Below are positions 10,925 to 19,548 of a DNA stretch of 64,000 bases, in pieces. A program made the translations under genes and the position numbers. How positions within the stretch are numbered: the stretch's first letter is position 1; every line of letters starts with the position of its first letter. Source of the stretch: Paracnuella aquatica. Lineage in GTDB: Bacteria > Bacteroidota > Bacteroidia > Chitinophagales > Chitinophagaceae. Below the pieces are notes generated by a model. That model made no database searches. It was not told the DNA's origin and saw only the letters and a program-made list of their open reading frames with translations. The stretch lies in contig NZ_QOWJ01000003.1 of assembly GCF_003332885.2 (NCBI RefSeq), forward strand, positions 248,001 to 312,000, written 5' to 3'.

Positions 10925-11866
10925 ATGGAACGTGTTCAGGAATTGATCGACAAATTGTATCAGCAGCGACTGCGCCAGGAAGCGCCCATGCAACTACTAC
11001 CCACCGTGCAGCAACTGTACGATGCACTGCTGCTTGCCGCGCAAAAGACGCCTGCTCCAAAGAATGAAAAAGTGGCGGTGGTAATGCCTTCGAAGCCGCG
11101 TGTGGCGGTGCGCAGCCCCTACGAGGAAACGCCCAGGCCAACAGTGGTAGTGCCGCCGGCTGCACCGCCGCCTGCCCCGGTTGCAGCACCAGCACCCGCT
11201 GCGCCTGTTGTAGTTCAAGAGCCGGAACCAGCACCAACGCCAGCGCCGATTGTGGAAGCAGCAATACCTCCAGCGCCGCCCGCAGAAGCCGTTGCGCCGC
11301 CTCCTCCGGCAGTGCCTGCGCCGGCACCGGAGCCCGAAGTGGCGGCACCCAAAAGGGAGCCTTATTTTTTACAAAAACCCGGCATGGGCCAAGCAGTCGA
11401 AGCGCAGAAATTTGCGCAGCCCGAACCGCAACCCGAGCCCCAGCCGGCACCACAGGCCAACCTGTTTGGCGCCCATTTTGATTTGGCCGACGAAGCGCCC
11501 ACACTGCAGCAGCAGGAGCCCAAGCAGGCACCCAAAGAAATACATGAACTGATCAGCGGACCGCAGGAGTCGCTCAACGACCGCCTGAAGCAGGAACGCA
11601 CCGAACTTGCCCATGTGCTGAAAGACACGCCCATCAAGGACTTGCGGAAGGCCGTTGGGGTAAATGATAAGTTTTTGTTTGTAAACGAACTGTTCCGCGG
11701 CGATGAAGCGATGTATGAACGCAGCATCAAAACCATCAACTCGTTCCATATTTTCCCCGAAGCCGAATACTGGATCAACCGCGAATTAAAAGTAAAACTG
11801 GGCTGGCTGGACCAGAGCCCCACCGTAAAACATTTTTATCAGTTGGTAAGAAGGCGGTTTTCCTGA
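10925..11866 (+). CDS. conserved Bacteroidota protein with Pro/Ala-rich linker, function unknown
   Basis: 313 residues without signal peptide or membrane segment. Three parts are visible. Residues 1-45 form a helical N terminus (MERVQELIDKLYQQRLRQ). Residues about 50-185 are a low-complexity linker rich in proline, alanine, valine and glutamate. Residues about 205-313 are a folded C-terminal domain (LRKAVGVNDKFLFVNELF, then EAEYWINRELKVKLGW, ending HFYQLVRRRF). The C-terminal block looks like one I have seen in Bacteroidota proteins of unknown function. The architecture suggests a tethering or scaffolding role, but no function should be assigned. Its 3' end overlaps the convergent Kdo transferase gene by 28 bp. 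Confidence 0.8.
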   Translation: MERVQELIDKLYQQRLRQEAPMQLLPTVQQLYDALLLAAQKTPAPKNEKVAVVMPSKPRVAVRSPYEETPRPTVVVPPAAPPPAPVAAPAPAAPVVVQEPEPAPTPAPIVEAAIPPAPPAEAVAPPPPAVPAPAPEPEVAAPKREPYFLQKPGMGQAVEAQKFAQPEPQPEPQPAPQANLFGAHFDLADEAPTLQQQEPKQAPKEIHELISGPQESLNDRLKQERTELAHVLKDTPIKDLRKAVGVNDKFLFVNELFRGDEAMYERSIKTINSFHIFPEAEYWINRELKVKLGWLDQSPTVKHFYQLVRRRFS

Positions 11867-13080
11867 ATATAGCGCATGATGCGCTCCGTGGCGCCGCCAT
11901 TTTCCCGAACATATTGCTCCGCAGCAACCGAAGCCGCCTCCAGGGCGGCTTTGTTGTGCAGCAGCCGTTCCATGGTTTGTTGCAGCTCCGATGCATTGGC
12001 CATACTAAAACCAGCACCGGCATCGATTAACCCTTGTGCCTCTCTAAATTTTTCGTGGGTGGGCCCAAAAATGACCGGCTTGCCCCAAACGGCTGCTTCC
12101 AGCGTGTTGTGAATGCCGCTGGGTATAAAACCGCCGCCCACATAGGTTAACGTGGCGTATTGGTACAGCCGCGATAGCATGCCAATGTTATTAATAATAA
12201 GTACCTGTGCGTCTTTTAGTAAAAAGGGATTAGCTGCCGCTTCGGAATGCAGCACGTTTTTGGGAAATGCTTGTTGCAGCGCCGCAATATGGCCGTCATT
12301 GATCTCGTGTGGTGCAATGATCATTTTTATGTCAAAATGCATTTGCTGCAACAGCTGCTCGTCGCCGGGCCAGGTGCTGCCCGCCACCAGCACGGGGCTA
12401 TCGCCCACAAACTGCGCCACCAATGGAATGGGTGTACCATTTTGCCGGATGGACAAAACGCGGTCGAAACGAGTGTCGCCGCTGATGCTGCATTTCTTGA
12501 TGCCGCGGCTGTGCAGCAGGTCGATGGAGGTCTGGTCTTGGACAAACAAATGCCGGAACCGCCGCAGCATAATGCGCTGGAAACCACCATACCATTGGAA
12601 AAAAGATTGTCCCGGCCGGAAAATAGCGGAGATCAGCAACAGCGGCACGCCGGCTTTGTTGACGGCTCTAAGGTGGTGGTACCAAAAATCATATTTCGAA
12701 AAAACAACCAGCGAAGGACGAACTGCCGCCACGATTTTTTTTGCATTTACCGCAGTATCAAAAGGCAAGTAGCAACGCACATCGAGACCCGGATAATTTT
12801 TGGCGGCGTCATAGCCGGAAGGAGAAAAAAAAGTGCCCAGCACCAAGTGGCCGGGATAGGCCTGCCGGATGGCTTCGATAAGGGGTTTTGCCTGCTCAAA
12901 TTCGCCGGTGGAAGCACTGTGCACCCACACCACCGGTTTGCCTTCCGGATTGAATCCAGCCAGTTTGGGAAAAACATCCTTGCGGCCGCGCAGACCGGCT
13001 TTTGCCTTTGGGTTGCCTAAAGCTACAAGGCGCATGCCCAGGCGTAAAATCAGTATAAAAAGGTTGTACAGAACTACCAA
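11839..13080 (-). CDS. waaA: 3-deoxy-D-manno-octulosonic acid (Kdo) transferase
   Basis: 413 residues. It adds Kdo from CMP-Kdo to the lipid A precursor at the inner membrane, a core step of LPS synthesis. It has an N-terminal hydrophobic anchor (VVLYNLFILILRLG) and a GT-B fold. Family motifs are VWVHSASTGEFEQAKPL, with the catalytic glutamate in the GEF triplet, VFSKYDFWYHHL, and the C-terminal nucleotide-binding region YVGGGFIPSGIHNTLEAAVWGKPVIFGP. The start is a TTG at 13080: a TGA stop lies directly before it in frame, and the next ATG (residue 16) would cut the anchor. The gene is divergent from the nucleotide-sugar operon and overlaps the 3' end of the convergent gene by 28 bp. Confidence 0.93.
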   Translation of the reverse strand: MVVLYNLFILILRLGMRLVALGNPKAKAGLRGRKDVFPKLAGFNPEGKPVVWVHSASTGEFEQAKPLIEAIRQAYPGHLVLGTFFSPSGYDAAKNYPGLDVRCYLPFDTAVNAKKIVAAVRPSLVVFSKYDFWYHHLRAVNKAGVPLLLISAIFRPGQSFFQWYGGFQRIMLRRFRHLFVQDQTSIDLLHSRGIKKCSISGDTRFDRVLSIRQNGTPIPLVAQFVGDSPVLVAGSTWPGDEQLLQQMHFDIKMIIAPHEINDGHIAALQQAFPKNVLHSEAAANPFLLKDAQVLIINNIGMLSRLYQYATLTYVGGGFIPSGIHNTLEAAVWGKPVIFGPTHEKFREAQGLIDAGAGFSMANASELQQTMERLLHNKAALEAASVAAEQYVRENGGATERIMRYIQENRLLTN

Positions 13081-13141
13081 TCAGCTATTAAGTTTGTAAG
13101 CGGCAAATGTAAGCGCGGGGCCTTACCAAACCATATTTCCC

Positions 13142-13149
13142 TATTTTTG
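13142..13149 (+). promoter_or_regulatory. candidate -7 box of the nucleotide-sugar operon promoter
   Basis: TATTTTTG matches the Bacteroidota -7 consensus TAnnTTTG, 28 bp upstream of the aminotransferase ATG. A clear -33 TTTG is not visible, so strength is uncertain. It is the best candidate for the start of the operon at 13177-19373. Confidence 0.45.
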
Positions 13150-13176
13150 CGCCACTTTTAAATTTAATATATCAAG

Positions 13177-14307
13177 ATGCGGGCAATACAGATGGTGGAT
13201 TTGAAAACCCAGTACCACCATATCAAAGAAGAAGTGGATGCTGCAGTTTTAGGGGTTTTGGAAAGCAGCGCATTTATCAATGGTCCGCATGTTGGCCGCT
13301 TTGCATCCGCTTTGGGAACATACCAGGGTTCAGCGCATGTGGTTCCCTGCGCCAACGGCACCGATGCCCTGCAAATAGCGATGATGGCCCTGGGCCTGCA
13401 GCCCGGCGACGAAGTGATTACCCCTTCATTTACTTATATAGCAACTACCGAAGTAATTGCGCTGCTGCGCCTGACGCCGGTATTTGTGGATGTAGATCCA
13501 AAAACTTTTTGCATCGATCCTGAAGCAATTGAAAAAGCCATTACGCCCCGCACCAAAGCCATTGTGCCGGTGCACCTATACGGGCAGGCGGCGGATATGG
13601 AGCGCATCATGGAAATTGCGCAGCGCCACAACCTGTTTGTAATTGAAGACAACGCGCAGGCAATTGGCTGCGATGTATATTTTAGCGACGGCACCACAAA
13701 GAAAACTGGCGCCATCGGTACCATTGGTACTACTTCTTTTTTCCCATCAAAAAACCTGGGCTGCTATGGCGATGGCGGTGCCATTTCCACGCAGGATGAA
13801 GCCTTGGCCAATACTTTGCGCATGGTGGCCAACCACGGCCAAAGTGTTCGGTATTACCACGACCTGGTAGGCTGCAACAGCCGGCTCGATACCATTCAGG
13901 CGGCTGTTTTGGAAATAAAGCTCAAACACCTTGATGCATACATCGATGCCCGCCGCGCCGTTGCCGACCACTACGATGCGGCATTTAAAGATGTTCCCGG
14001 CATCAATACGCCGTTCCGAAGCCCTGCTTCGCGGCATGTATTTCATCAATATACTTTAGTTTTAGACGGTATTGACCGGGATGCGCTCCATGCTTATCTT
14101 GCGTCGGAAAACGTGCCGTCGATGATATATTACCCTGTACCAGCCCACCGACAAAAAATGTTTGCCAGCTTCAATGCTGCAGCTACAGAGCTACCCGTAA
14201 CTGACTGGCTAACCGAAAGGGTAATATCGCTGCCCATCCATACTGAAATGGAACCGGAACAACTGCACCACATTACGTCCCGCATTTTATCTTTCGTAAC
14301 CAAATAA
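13177..14307 (+). CDS. DegT/DnrJ/EryC1/StrS-family sugar aminotransferase
   Basis: 376 residues. It is a PLP-dependent aspartate-aminotransferase-fold enzyme that aminates a keto group of a nucleotide-linked sugar. The PLP-binding lysine is K192 in FFPSKNLGCYGDGG. Other family marks are GTDALQIAMMALGLQPGDEV near the N terminus, the PVHLYGQAADM block with IEDNAQAIGC, and GCNSRLDTIQAAVL. Position at the head of a UDP-sugar operon with a UDP-HexNAc dehydrogenase suggests a WbpE-like role, amination of a 3-keto-HexNAcA, but that is inference; the oxidoreductase and acetyltransferase such a route needs are not in the window. The next gene starts 6 bp after the stop. Confidence 0.9.
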   Translation: MRAIQMVDLKTQYHHIKEEVDAAVLGVLESSAFINGPHVGRFASALGTYQGSAHVVPCANGTDALQIAMMALGLQPGDEVITPSFTYIATTEVIALLRLTPVFVDVDPKTFCIDPEAIEKAITPRTKAIVPVHLYGQAADMERIMEIAQRHNLFVIEDNAQAIGCDVYFSDGTTKKTGAIGTIGTTSFFPSKNLGCYGDGGAISTQDEALANTLRMVANHGQSVRYYHDLVGCNSRLDTIQAAVLEIKLKHLDAYIDARRAVADHYDAAFKDVPGINTPFRSPASRHVFHQYTLVLDGIDRDALHAYLASENVPSMIYYPVPAHRQKMFASFNAAATELPVTDWLTERVISLPIHTEMEPEQLHHITSRILSFVTK

Positions 14308-14313
14308 ACCAAC

Positions 14314-15639
14314 ATGAAAATTACTGTTGTAGGCACAGGCTATGTAGGTCTTGTAACAGGCACCTGCTTAGCCGAAACCGGTAACGTAGTTACCTGCGTA
14401 GACATCGACGAACGTAAAGTTAATAAGCTGAAAAATGGTCAGGTAACCATTTACGAGCCGGGACTGGAAAAACTATTTGAGCGCAACCTAAAGGAAGAGC
14501 GCCTTTTTTTTACCACCGATCTGGAAGAAGGCATTAAAGATGCCGCCATTATATTTTTGGCACTACCCACACCTCCGGGTGAAGATGGCTCTGCCGACCT
14601 GAAATATGTTTTGGGCGTAGCCGAGCATTTGGGAAAGATCCTAACTGATTACAAAGTAATCATCGACAAAAGCACTGTGCCCGTAGGTACTGCGGAAAAA
14701 GTACATGCAGCTATTGCTAAAAACTATGCAGGCGAGTTCGACGTGGTTTCCAACCCCGAATTTTTGCGTGAAGGTGTGGCCGTTGACGACTTTATGAAAC
14801 CCGATCGCGTGGTGATTGGCACTACTTCGGAACGAGCCAAAAAACTGCTCACCGAATTGTATGGTCCTTACGTTCGCCAGGGTAATCCCATCATCTTTAT
14901 GGATGAACGTTCGGCCGAACTGACCAAATACGCTGCCAACTCATTTTTGGCCACCAAGATTTCGTTCATGAACGAAATTGCGCAACTCTGCGAACGCCTG
15001 GGTGCTGATGTGGATATGGTGCGCCGCGGTATTGGCTCGGACGACCGTATTGGCAAACGCTTCCTGTTTCCCGGCATCGGCTATGGCGGTAGCTGTTTCC
15101 CCAAAGATGTACAGGCGCTGGTTCATTCTTCCAATGAGGTGTCTTACGAATTCAAGATTTTGAATGCCGTTATGGATGTAAATGAAACGCAGAAAAAACA
15201 CCTGGTTTCCCGCATCAACAACCATTACGAAGGCAATCTGCAGGGTAAACATTTTGCTGTGTGGGGTCTTGCGTTCAAACCCAATACCGACGACATTCGC
15301 GAAGCGCCGGCGCTGGAGATCATCAACAGTTTGCTGGCGGCTGGTGCCACCGTTTCTGCTTTTGACCCGGAGGCCATGCCTAATGTAAAAGCCATTGTTG
15401 GTGATAAAATCAATTTTGCCGAAACACAATACGATGCGTTGGAAGGCGCGGATGCGCTGATCATTGCAACGGAGTGGAACGAGTTCCGCACACCGGATTT
15501 CGACAAGGTGTTAGCTACATTAAAAGAGCCGGTGATCTTCGATGGCCGCAACCTCTTTGAAGTGCCTGCCATGTTCGAAAAAGGTTTCCATTACGAAAGC
15601 ATTGGCCGCCCTTTAATCCAACTCCCTAAAATAGTGTAA
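14314..15639 (+). CDS. ugd: UDP-glucose 6-dehydrogenase
   Basis: 441 residues. It oxidises UDP-glucose to UDP-glucuronate with two NAD+, in the cytoplasm. The Rossmann motif [15 protein letters not shown] is at the start. The catalytic cysteine is C261 in [10 protein letters not shown]. The C-terminal domain carries [17 protein letters not shown]. It ends in TAATG, overlapping by one base the start of the UDP-xylose synthase gene, whose substrate it makes, so the two are clearly translationally linked. Confidence 0.96.
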   Translation: MKITVVGTGYVGLVTGTCLAETGNVVTCVDIDERKVNKLKNGQVTIYEPGLEKLFERNLKEERLFFTTDLEEGIKDAAIIFLALPTPPGEDGSADLKYVLGVAEHLGKILTDYKVIIDKSTVPVGTAEKVHAAIAKNYAGEFDVVSNPEFLREGVAVDDFMKPDRVVIGTTSERAKKLLTELYGPYVRQGNPIIFMDERSAELTKYAANSFLATKISFMNEIAQLCERLGADVDMVRRGIGSDDRIGKRFLFPGIGYGGSCFPKDVQALVHSSNEVSYEFKILNAVMDVNETQKKHLVSRINNHYEGNLQGKHFAVWGLAFKPNTDDIREAPALEIINSLLAAGATVSAFDPEAMPNVKAIVGDKINFAETQYDALEGADALIIATEWNEFRTPDFDKVLATLKEPVIFDGRNLFEVPAMFEKGFHYESIGRPLIQLPKIV

Positions 15640-16619
15640 TGGCAAAAAGAATATTGATTACCGGCGGCGCGGGTTTCCTGGGTTCGCACCTGTGCGACCG
15701 GTTTATAAAAGAAGGCTACCAGGTGGTGGCCATGGATAACCTCATTACCGGCGACCTGCGCAACATTGAGCACTTGTTTCCGCTCAAGGAGTTTGAATTT
15801 TACCACCACGACGTTACTAAGTTTATTCATGTTCCGGGCAAGCTCGATTACATCCTGCATTTTGCTTCGCCTGCAAGCCCCATCGATTACCTAAAAATTC
15901 CCATCCAAACCCTGAAAGTGGGTGCTATGGGAACGCATAATTGTTTGGGTTTGGCAAAAGCAAAAGGTGCCCGCATTTTAGTGGCTTCTACTTCGGAGGT
16001 GTATGGCGATCCGCTGGTGCATCCGCAGACTGAGGAATACTGGGGCAATGTAAACCCGGTAGGTCCGCGTGGTGTGTACGACGAAGCCAAGCGCTACCTG
16101 GAATCCATCACCATGGCATACCACAATTTTCATGGTGTAGAAACCCGCATTATCCGCATCTTCAATACCTACGGGCCGCGTATGCGCCTCAATGACGGCC
16201 GTGCACTGCCGGCGTTTGTCGGACAAGCACTTCGTGGTGAAGACCTAACTGTTTTTGGTGATGGATCGCAAACCCGCGCATTCTGCTATGTTGATGACCT
16301 GGTTGAAGGCATCTACCGGTTACTGTTAAGCGATTATTCAATGCCGGTAAACATTGGTAACCCTAGCGAAATTTCGTTGAAGGAATTTGCAGAAGAAGTA
16401 TTGCAATTGACCGGCAACACGGTAAAAATTGCGTACAAGCCGCTGCCTGCCGATGACCCGAAGCAGCGGAAGCCGGACATCACTAAAGCAAGGGAAATTC
16501 TTGGATGGGAACCCAAAGTTGGCCGTGCAGAAGGTTTGAAAAAAACGTATGAATATTTCAAATCACTGCCATCTGAAGAGTGGAGCAAGCAACCAAAGGA
16601 ATTTGTCAGTCAGAAATAA
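15639..16619 (+). CDS. UDP-glucuronic acid decarboxylase (UDP-xylose synthase)
   Basis: 326 residues, extended SDR fold. It decarboxylates UDP-glucuronate to UDP-xylose through a 4-keto intermediate with bound NAD+. The N-terminal [15 protein letters not shown] motif binds NAD. The active-site pair is Y147 and K151 in [24 protein letters not shown], a UXS-type loop, and [13 protein letters not shown] are also present. It takes its substrate directly from the ugd product encoded just before it, with a one-base overlap. A 32-bp gap follows before the next dehydrogenase. Confidence 0.93.
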   Translation: MAKRILITGGAGFLGSHLCDRFIKEGYQVVAMDNLITGDLRNIEHLFPLKEFEFYHHDVTKFIHVPGKLDYILHFASPASPIDYLKIPIQTLKVGAMGTHNCLGLAKAKGARILVASTSEVYGDPLVHPQTEEYWGNVNPVGPRGVYDEAKRYLESITMAYHNFHGVETRIIRIFNTYGPRMRLNDGRALPAFVGQALRGEDLTVFGDGSQTRAFCYVDDLVEGIYRLLLSDYSMPVNIGNPSEISLKEFAEEVLQLTGNTVKIAYKPLPADDPKQRKPDITKAREILGWEPKVGRAEGLKKTYEYFKSLPSEEWSKQPKEFVSQK

Positions 16620-16651
16620 ATTTTAAAAATTAAACAATAGGATTCAAGCAC

Positions 16652-17941
16652 ATGTACCAGCAGTTGGTGGAAAAAAAGCAAAAGCTTGCAGTGATTGGTT
16701 TAGGCTATGTAGGCCTGCCCATAGCACTGGAGTTTGCCAAAAAGATTTCGGTAATTGGTTTTGATATCAATGCCCAACGCATTGAGCTGATGAAGCAGGG
16801 AATAGATCCCTCGAACGAACTAGAGCGGGAAGCTTTTGAAGGCTGCGATATTACCTTCACCAACTCGCTGGACGTGCTGCGTGAGGCCACATTTTACATT
16901 GTAGCGGTACCCACACCCGTAGACCACCACAATGTGCCCGATCTCACCCCGGTAAAAAGGGCTAGTGAAACCATCGGCAAAGTGGTGAAGCAGGGCGACT
17001 ACGTGGTGTTTGAATCTACCGTATATCCCGGCTGCACTGAAGAAGATTGTTTGCCCGTTATTGAAAGGCTTTCGGGCCTTACAATGGGTGAAGGGTTCAA
17101 GTTGGGCTATTCGCCTGAGCGCATCAACCCAGGCGATAAACAACACACGCTGGCTACCATTGTAAAAGTAGTGTCGGGATGTGATGCCGAATCTTTGGAA
17201 ACCATTGCTAAAGTGTATGAACTGGTGGTTACTGCCGGTGTGCACCGTGCTTCGAGCATCAAAGTAGCAGAGGCTGCAAAGATCATCGAAAACACACAGC
17301 GCGACCTGAACATTGCCCTGATGAATGAGCTTTCGATCATCTTTGATCGTATGGGCATCAACACCTTTGAAGTACTGGAAGCTGCGGGTACCAAATGGAA
17401 CTTCCTGAAGTTCTTCCCAGGTCTTGTAGGAGGTCATTGCATCGGTGTGGATCCATACTACCTTACCTACAAAGCAAGTGAGCTGGGCTACAACTCCCGT
17501 GTCATTCTTGCCGGCCGCTACATCAATGACAACATGCCGCTGTACCTTGCCCGCAAGGTGGTGCAGCATGTGATCAGAAATGTGGATGATGTAAAAAGCG
17601 CTAAAGTGCTGGTGATGGGTGCAACGTTCAAGGAAAATGTATCGGACATCCGCAACTCAAAGGTTGCCGATGTGGTGCGTGAACTGCAGGACTTTTTCCT
17701 GAATGTAGATGTGGTGGACCCGCATGCAGATAGTGATGAACTGCAGCATGAGTACGGTTTTGGTTTGGCAAAAGAAACAGGCAAGGATTACGATGCAGTG
17801 ATTGTAACGGTTTGCCACGAGCCTTATGCTTTGCTGGATGATGCTTATTTTGCGTCCATCACTAAACCCAATGCCCTGGTTGCCGATTTGAAAGGTACCT
17901 ACCGTGGTAGCATCACCAGCAGGCAATACTGGAGCTTCTAA
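16652..17941 (+). CDS. nucleotide sugar dehydrogenase, UDP-N-acetylhexosamine type (TviB/WbpA-like)
   Basis: 429 residues, UDP-glucose/GDP-mannose dehydrogenase superfamily. The NAD-binding motif is GLGYVGLPIALEF. The catalytic cysteine is C263 in VGGHCIGVDPYYLTYKA, the form found in enzymes that oxidise UDP-GlcNAc or UDP-GalNAc at C6 rather than UDP-glucose. The STVYPGCTEEDCLP and GATFKENVSDIRNSK segments support the same branch. It would supply a UDP-HexNAc uronic acid for surface polysaccharide. It is the second sugar dehydrogenase in this operon and belongs to a different subfamily from the ugd gene. The exact substrate (Gluc- or Gal-configured) cannot be told. Confidence 0.9.
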   Translation: MYQQLVEKKQKLAVIGLGYVGLPIALEFAKKISVIGFDINAQRIELMKQGIDPSNELEREAFEGCDITFTNSLDVLREATFYIVAVPTPVDHHNVPDLTPVKRASETIGKVVKQGDYVVFESTVYPGCTEEDCLPVIERLSGLTMGEGFKLGYSPERINPGDKQHTLATIVKVVSGCDAESLETIAKVYELVVTAGVHRASSIKVAEAAKIIENTQRDLNIALMNELSIIFDRMGINTFEVLEAAGTKWNFLKFFPGLVGGHCIGVDPYYLTYKASELGYNSRVILAGRYINDNMPLYLARKVVQHVIRNVDDVKSAKVLVMGATFKENVSDIRNSKVADVVRELQDFFLNVDVVDPHADSDELQHEYGFGLAKETGKDYDAVIVTVCHEPYALLDDAYFASITKPNALVADLKGTYRGSITSRQYWSF

Positions 17942-17949
17942 GAAATTTT

Positions 17950-18504
17950 ATGTTATTTGAAACTTGTGCTATCCCCGGGCTGGTCATTGTTACACCAAAA
18001 TTGTTTCAGGACAGCCGGGGATATTTTTTTGAGTCGTATAACCGCAAACCGTTTGTTGAGAACGGCATCACTGCCGACTTTGTGCAGGACAATCAATCCC
18101 GGTCAACTTATGGCGTGATCCGTGGATTGCATTACCAGCGCCATCCTTTTGCCCAGGCCAAACTGGTGCGTGTGTTGCAAGGAACGATACTTGATGTAGC
18201 CGTTGATATCCGCGAAGGTTCGCCAACGTTTGGGCAGCATTTCGCCATTGAATTGTCCGATGAAAATTGCAAGCAATTGTACCTGCCTGCCGGCTTTTCA
18301 CATGGCTTTTCTGTACTGAGCGAAACAGCAGTTGTGTCGTACAAATGCGATCAGTATTATAATAAAGAAAGCGAAGGCGGCATTCGTTTCGACGACCCGG
18401 CGCTTGGAATTGATTGGTGGGTTCCAACTGCAAATGCAATCGTTTCCGATAAAGACCTGCTATTGCCCGTTTTGTCTGAAGCACATCACAACTTTACTTT
18501 TTAA
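17950..18504 (+). CDS. rfbC: dTDP-4-dehydrorhamnose 3,5-epimerase
   Basis: 184 residues, cupin fold. It epimerises dTDP-4-keto-6-deoxyglucose at C3 and C5, the third step of dTDP-L-rhamnose synthesis. Recognisable parts are PKLFQDSRGYFFESYN, the active-site histidine H61 in VIRGLHYQ, and YLPAGFSHGFSVLSE. It starts 8 bp after the preceding gene and ends 5 bp before rfbD, so it is co-transcribed. The first two pathway genes, rfbA and rfbB, are not in the window. Confidence 0.95.
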   Translation: MLFETCAIPGLVIVTPKLFQDSRGYFFESYNRKPFVENGITADFVQDNQSRSTYGVIRGLHYQRHPFAQAKLVRVLQGTILDVAVDIREGSPTFGQHFAIELSDENCKQLYLPAGFSHGFSVLSETAVVSYKCDQYYNKESEGGIRFDDPALGIDWWVPTANAIVSDKDLLLPVLSEAHHNFTF

Positions 18505-18509
18505 TCACC

Positions 18510-19373
18510 ATGAATATTCTGGTTACAGGTGCCGACGGCCAATTGGGCAGCGAATTGCAGGAGCTTGCAAAAACTGCAGCGGCGCACCAATTTATCTTTA
18601 CCGACCGCAACACCCTGGATATTACAGATGCATCGGCTGTGGCAGATGCGATTGCTAAAAGCAACGCACAGTTTGTGATCAATTGCGCAGCGTACACGGC
18701 GGTTGATCGTGCAGAAACGGATTTGGAAACAGCGATGGCAATCAACAGCGACGGTGCCGGCATTTTAGCTGCGGCTTGTCGCCAGGTCGGCGCCCGGTTT
18801 GTACATGTTTCTACCGATTATGTTTTTGATGGTAATGGCACCAGCCCGTACCGCGAAAACGATCCTGTTGACCCGTTAAATGCATACGGTAAAACCAAGC
18901 AAAGCGGCGAGGCTGCGGTGCAGGAAGCAAATGTCGACAGCATCATCATCCGCACATCCTGGGTGTACTCCGAGTTTGGAGGCAATTTTGTAAAAACAAT
19001 GATGCGGCTGATGGGCAGCCGTGCCGAAGTGGGTGTAGTGGCCGACCAGTATGGTTCGCCTACCTATGCCGCCGACCTGGCCGCAGCCATCATGCACATC
19101 ATTGATGGTGGCAACTGGGTGCCGGGCATTTATCATTTCAGCAACGATGGTGTAATTACCTGGTTTGAATTTGCCGAAGCCATCCGCGAAATGATTGGCT
19201 CTAACTGCACTGTGCAACCGCTTACTACCGAGCAGTATCCCACACCGGCAAAAAGGCCTGCTTACTCGGTAATGGATAAAACCAAGATCCAGCAAACATT
19301 TGGGCTGCCACTGCAGCCCTGGCGCCAAAGCCTGCAGCGTTGTGTGCAAAAACTGGCGGCAGCGAATTCATAA
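18510..19373 (+). CDS. rfbD: dTDP-4-dehydrorhamnose reductase
   Basis: 287 residues, SDR fold. It reduces the 4-keto group with NAD(P)H to give dTDP-L-rhamnose. The cofactor motif is GADGQLGSELQEL. HVSTDYVFDG is the typical RfbD segment. The catalytic pair is Y126 and K130 in AYGKTKQSGE, and RTSWVYSEFGGNFVKTM follows. It is the last gene of the operon; a strong terminator begins 33 bp after its stop. Confidence 0.95.
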   Translation: MNILVTGADGQLGSELQELAKTAAAHQFIFTDRNTLDITDASAVADAIAKSNAQFVINCAAYTAVDRAETDLETAMAINSDGAGILAAACRQVGARFVHVSTDYVFDGNGTSPYRENDPVDPLNAYGKTKQSGEAAVQEANVDSIIIRTSWVYSEFGGNFVKTMMRLMGSRAEVGVVADQYGSPTYAADLAAAIMHIIDGGNWVPGIYHFSNDGVITWFEFAEAIREMIGSNCTVQPLTTEQYPTPAKRPAYSVMDKTKIQQTFGLPLQPWRQSLQRCVQKLAAANS

Positions 19374-19405
19374 TTTTATTGCATCGTTTTATAAGGTGCG
19401 GCACA

Positions 19406-19467
19406 AATCACCGCTAAACCCGGCAACAGGCTACGGCCGCCAAACGGGTTTGGCGGTGATTTTTTTA
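19406..19467 (+). terminator. intrinsic terminator of the nucleotide-sugar operon
   Basis: AATCACCGCTAAACCCG (19406-19422) pairs with CGGGTTTGGCGGTGATT (19445-19461), 17 positions with a single G-U, followed by a T run. The loop of 22 bases is unusually long but contains its own GGC/GCC words. It separates the operon from the histidine kinase gene. Confidence 0.85.
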
Positions 19468-19548
19468 TTGGGTTGATTTTCTAATGTGATCGGTGTAGTA
19501 GCTTTCCGTCTGAACAATTGTTTCTGCCCCAATAGTCCTGAATTGCTT

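Noticed and set aside
10869-11531. 220-residue minus-strand frame rich in Ala/Leu/Pro
   Set aside because: It mirrors the Pro/Ala-rich linker of the plus-strand gene at 10925, where low-complexity codons leave antisense frames open.
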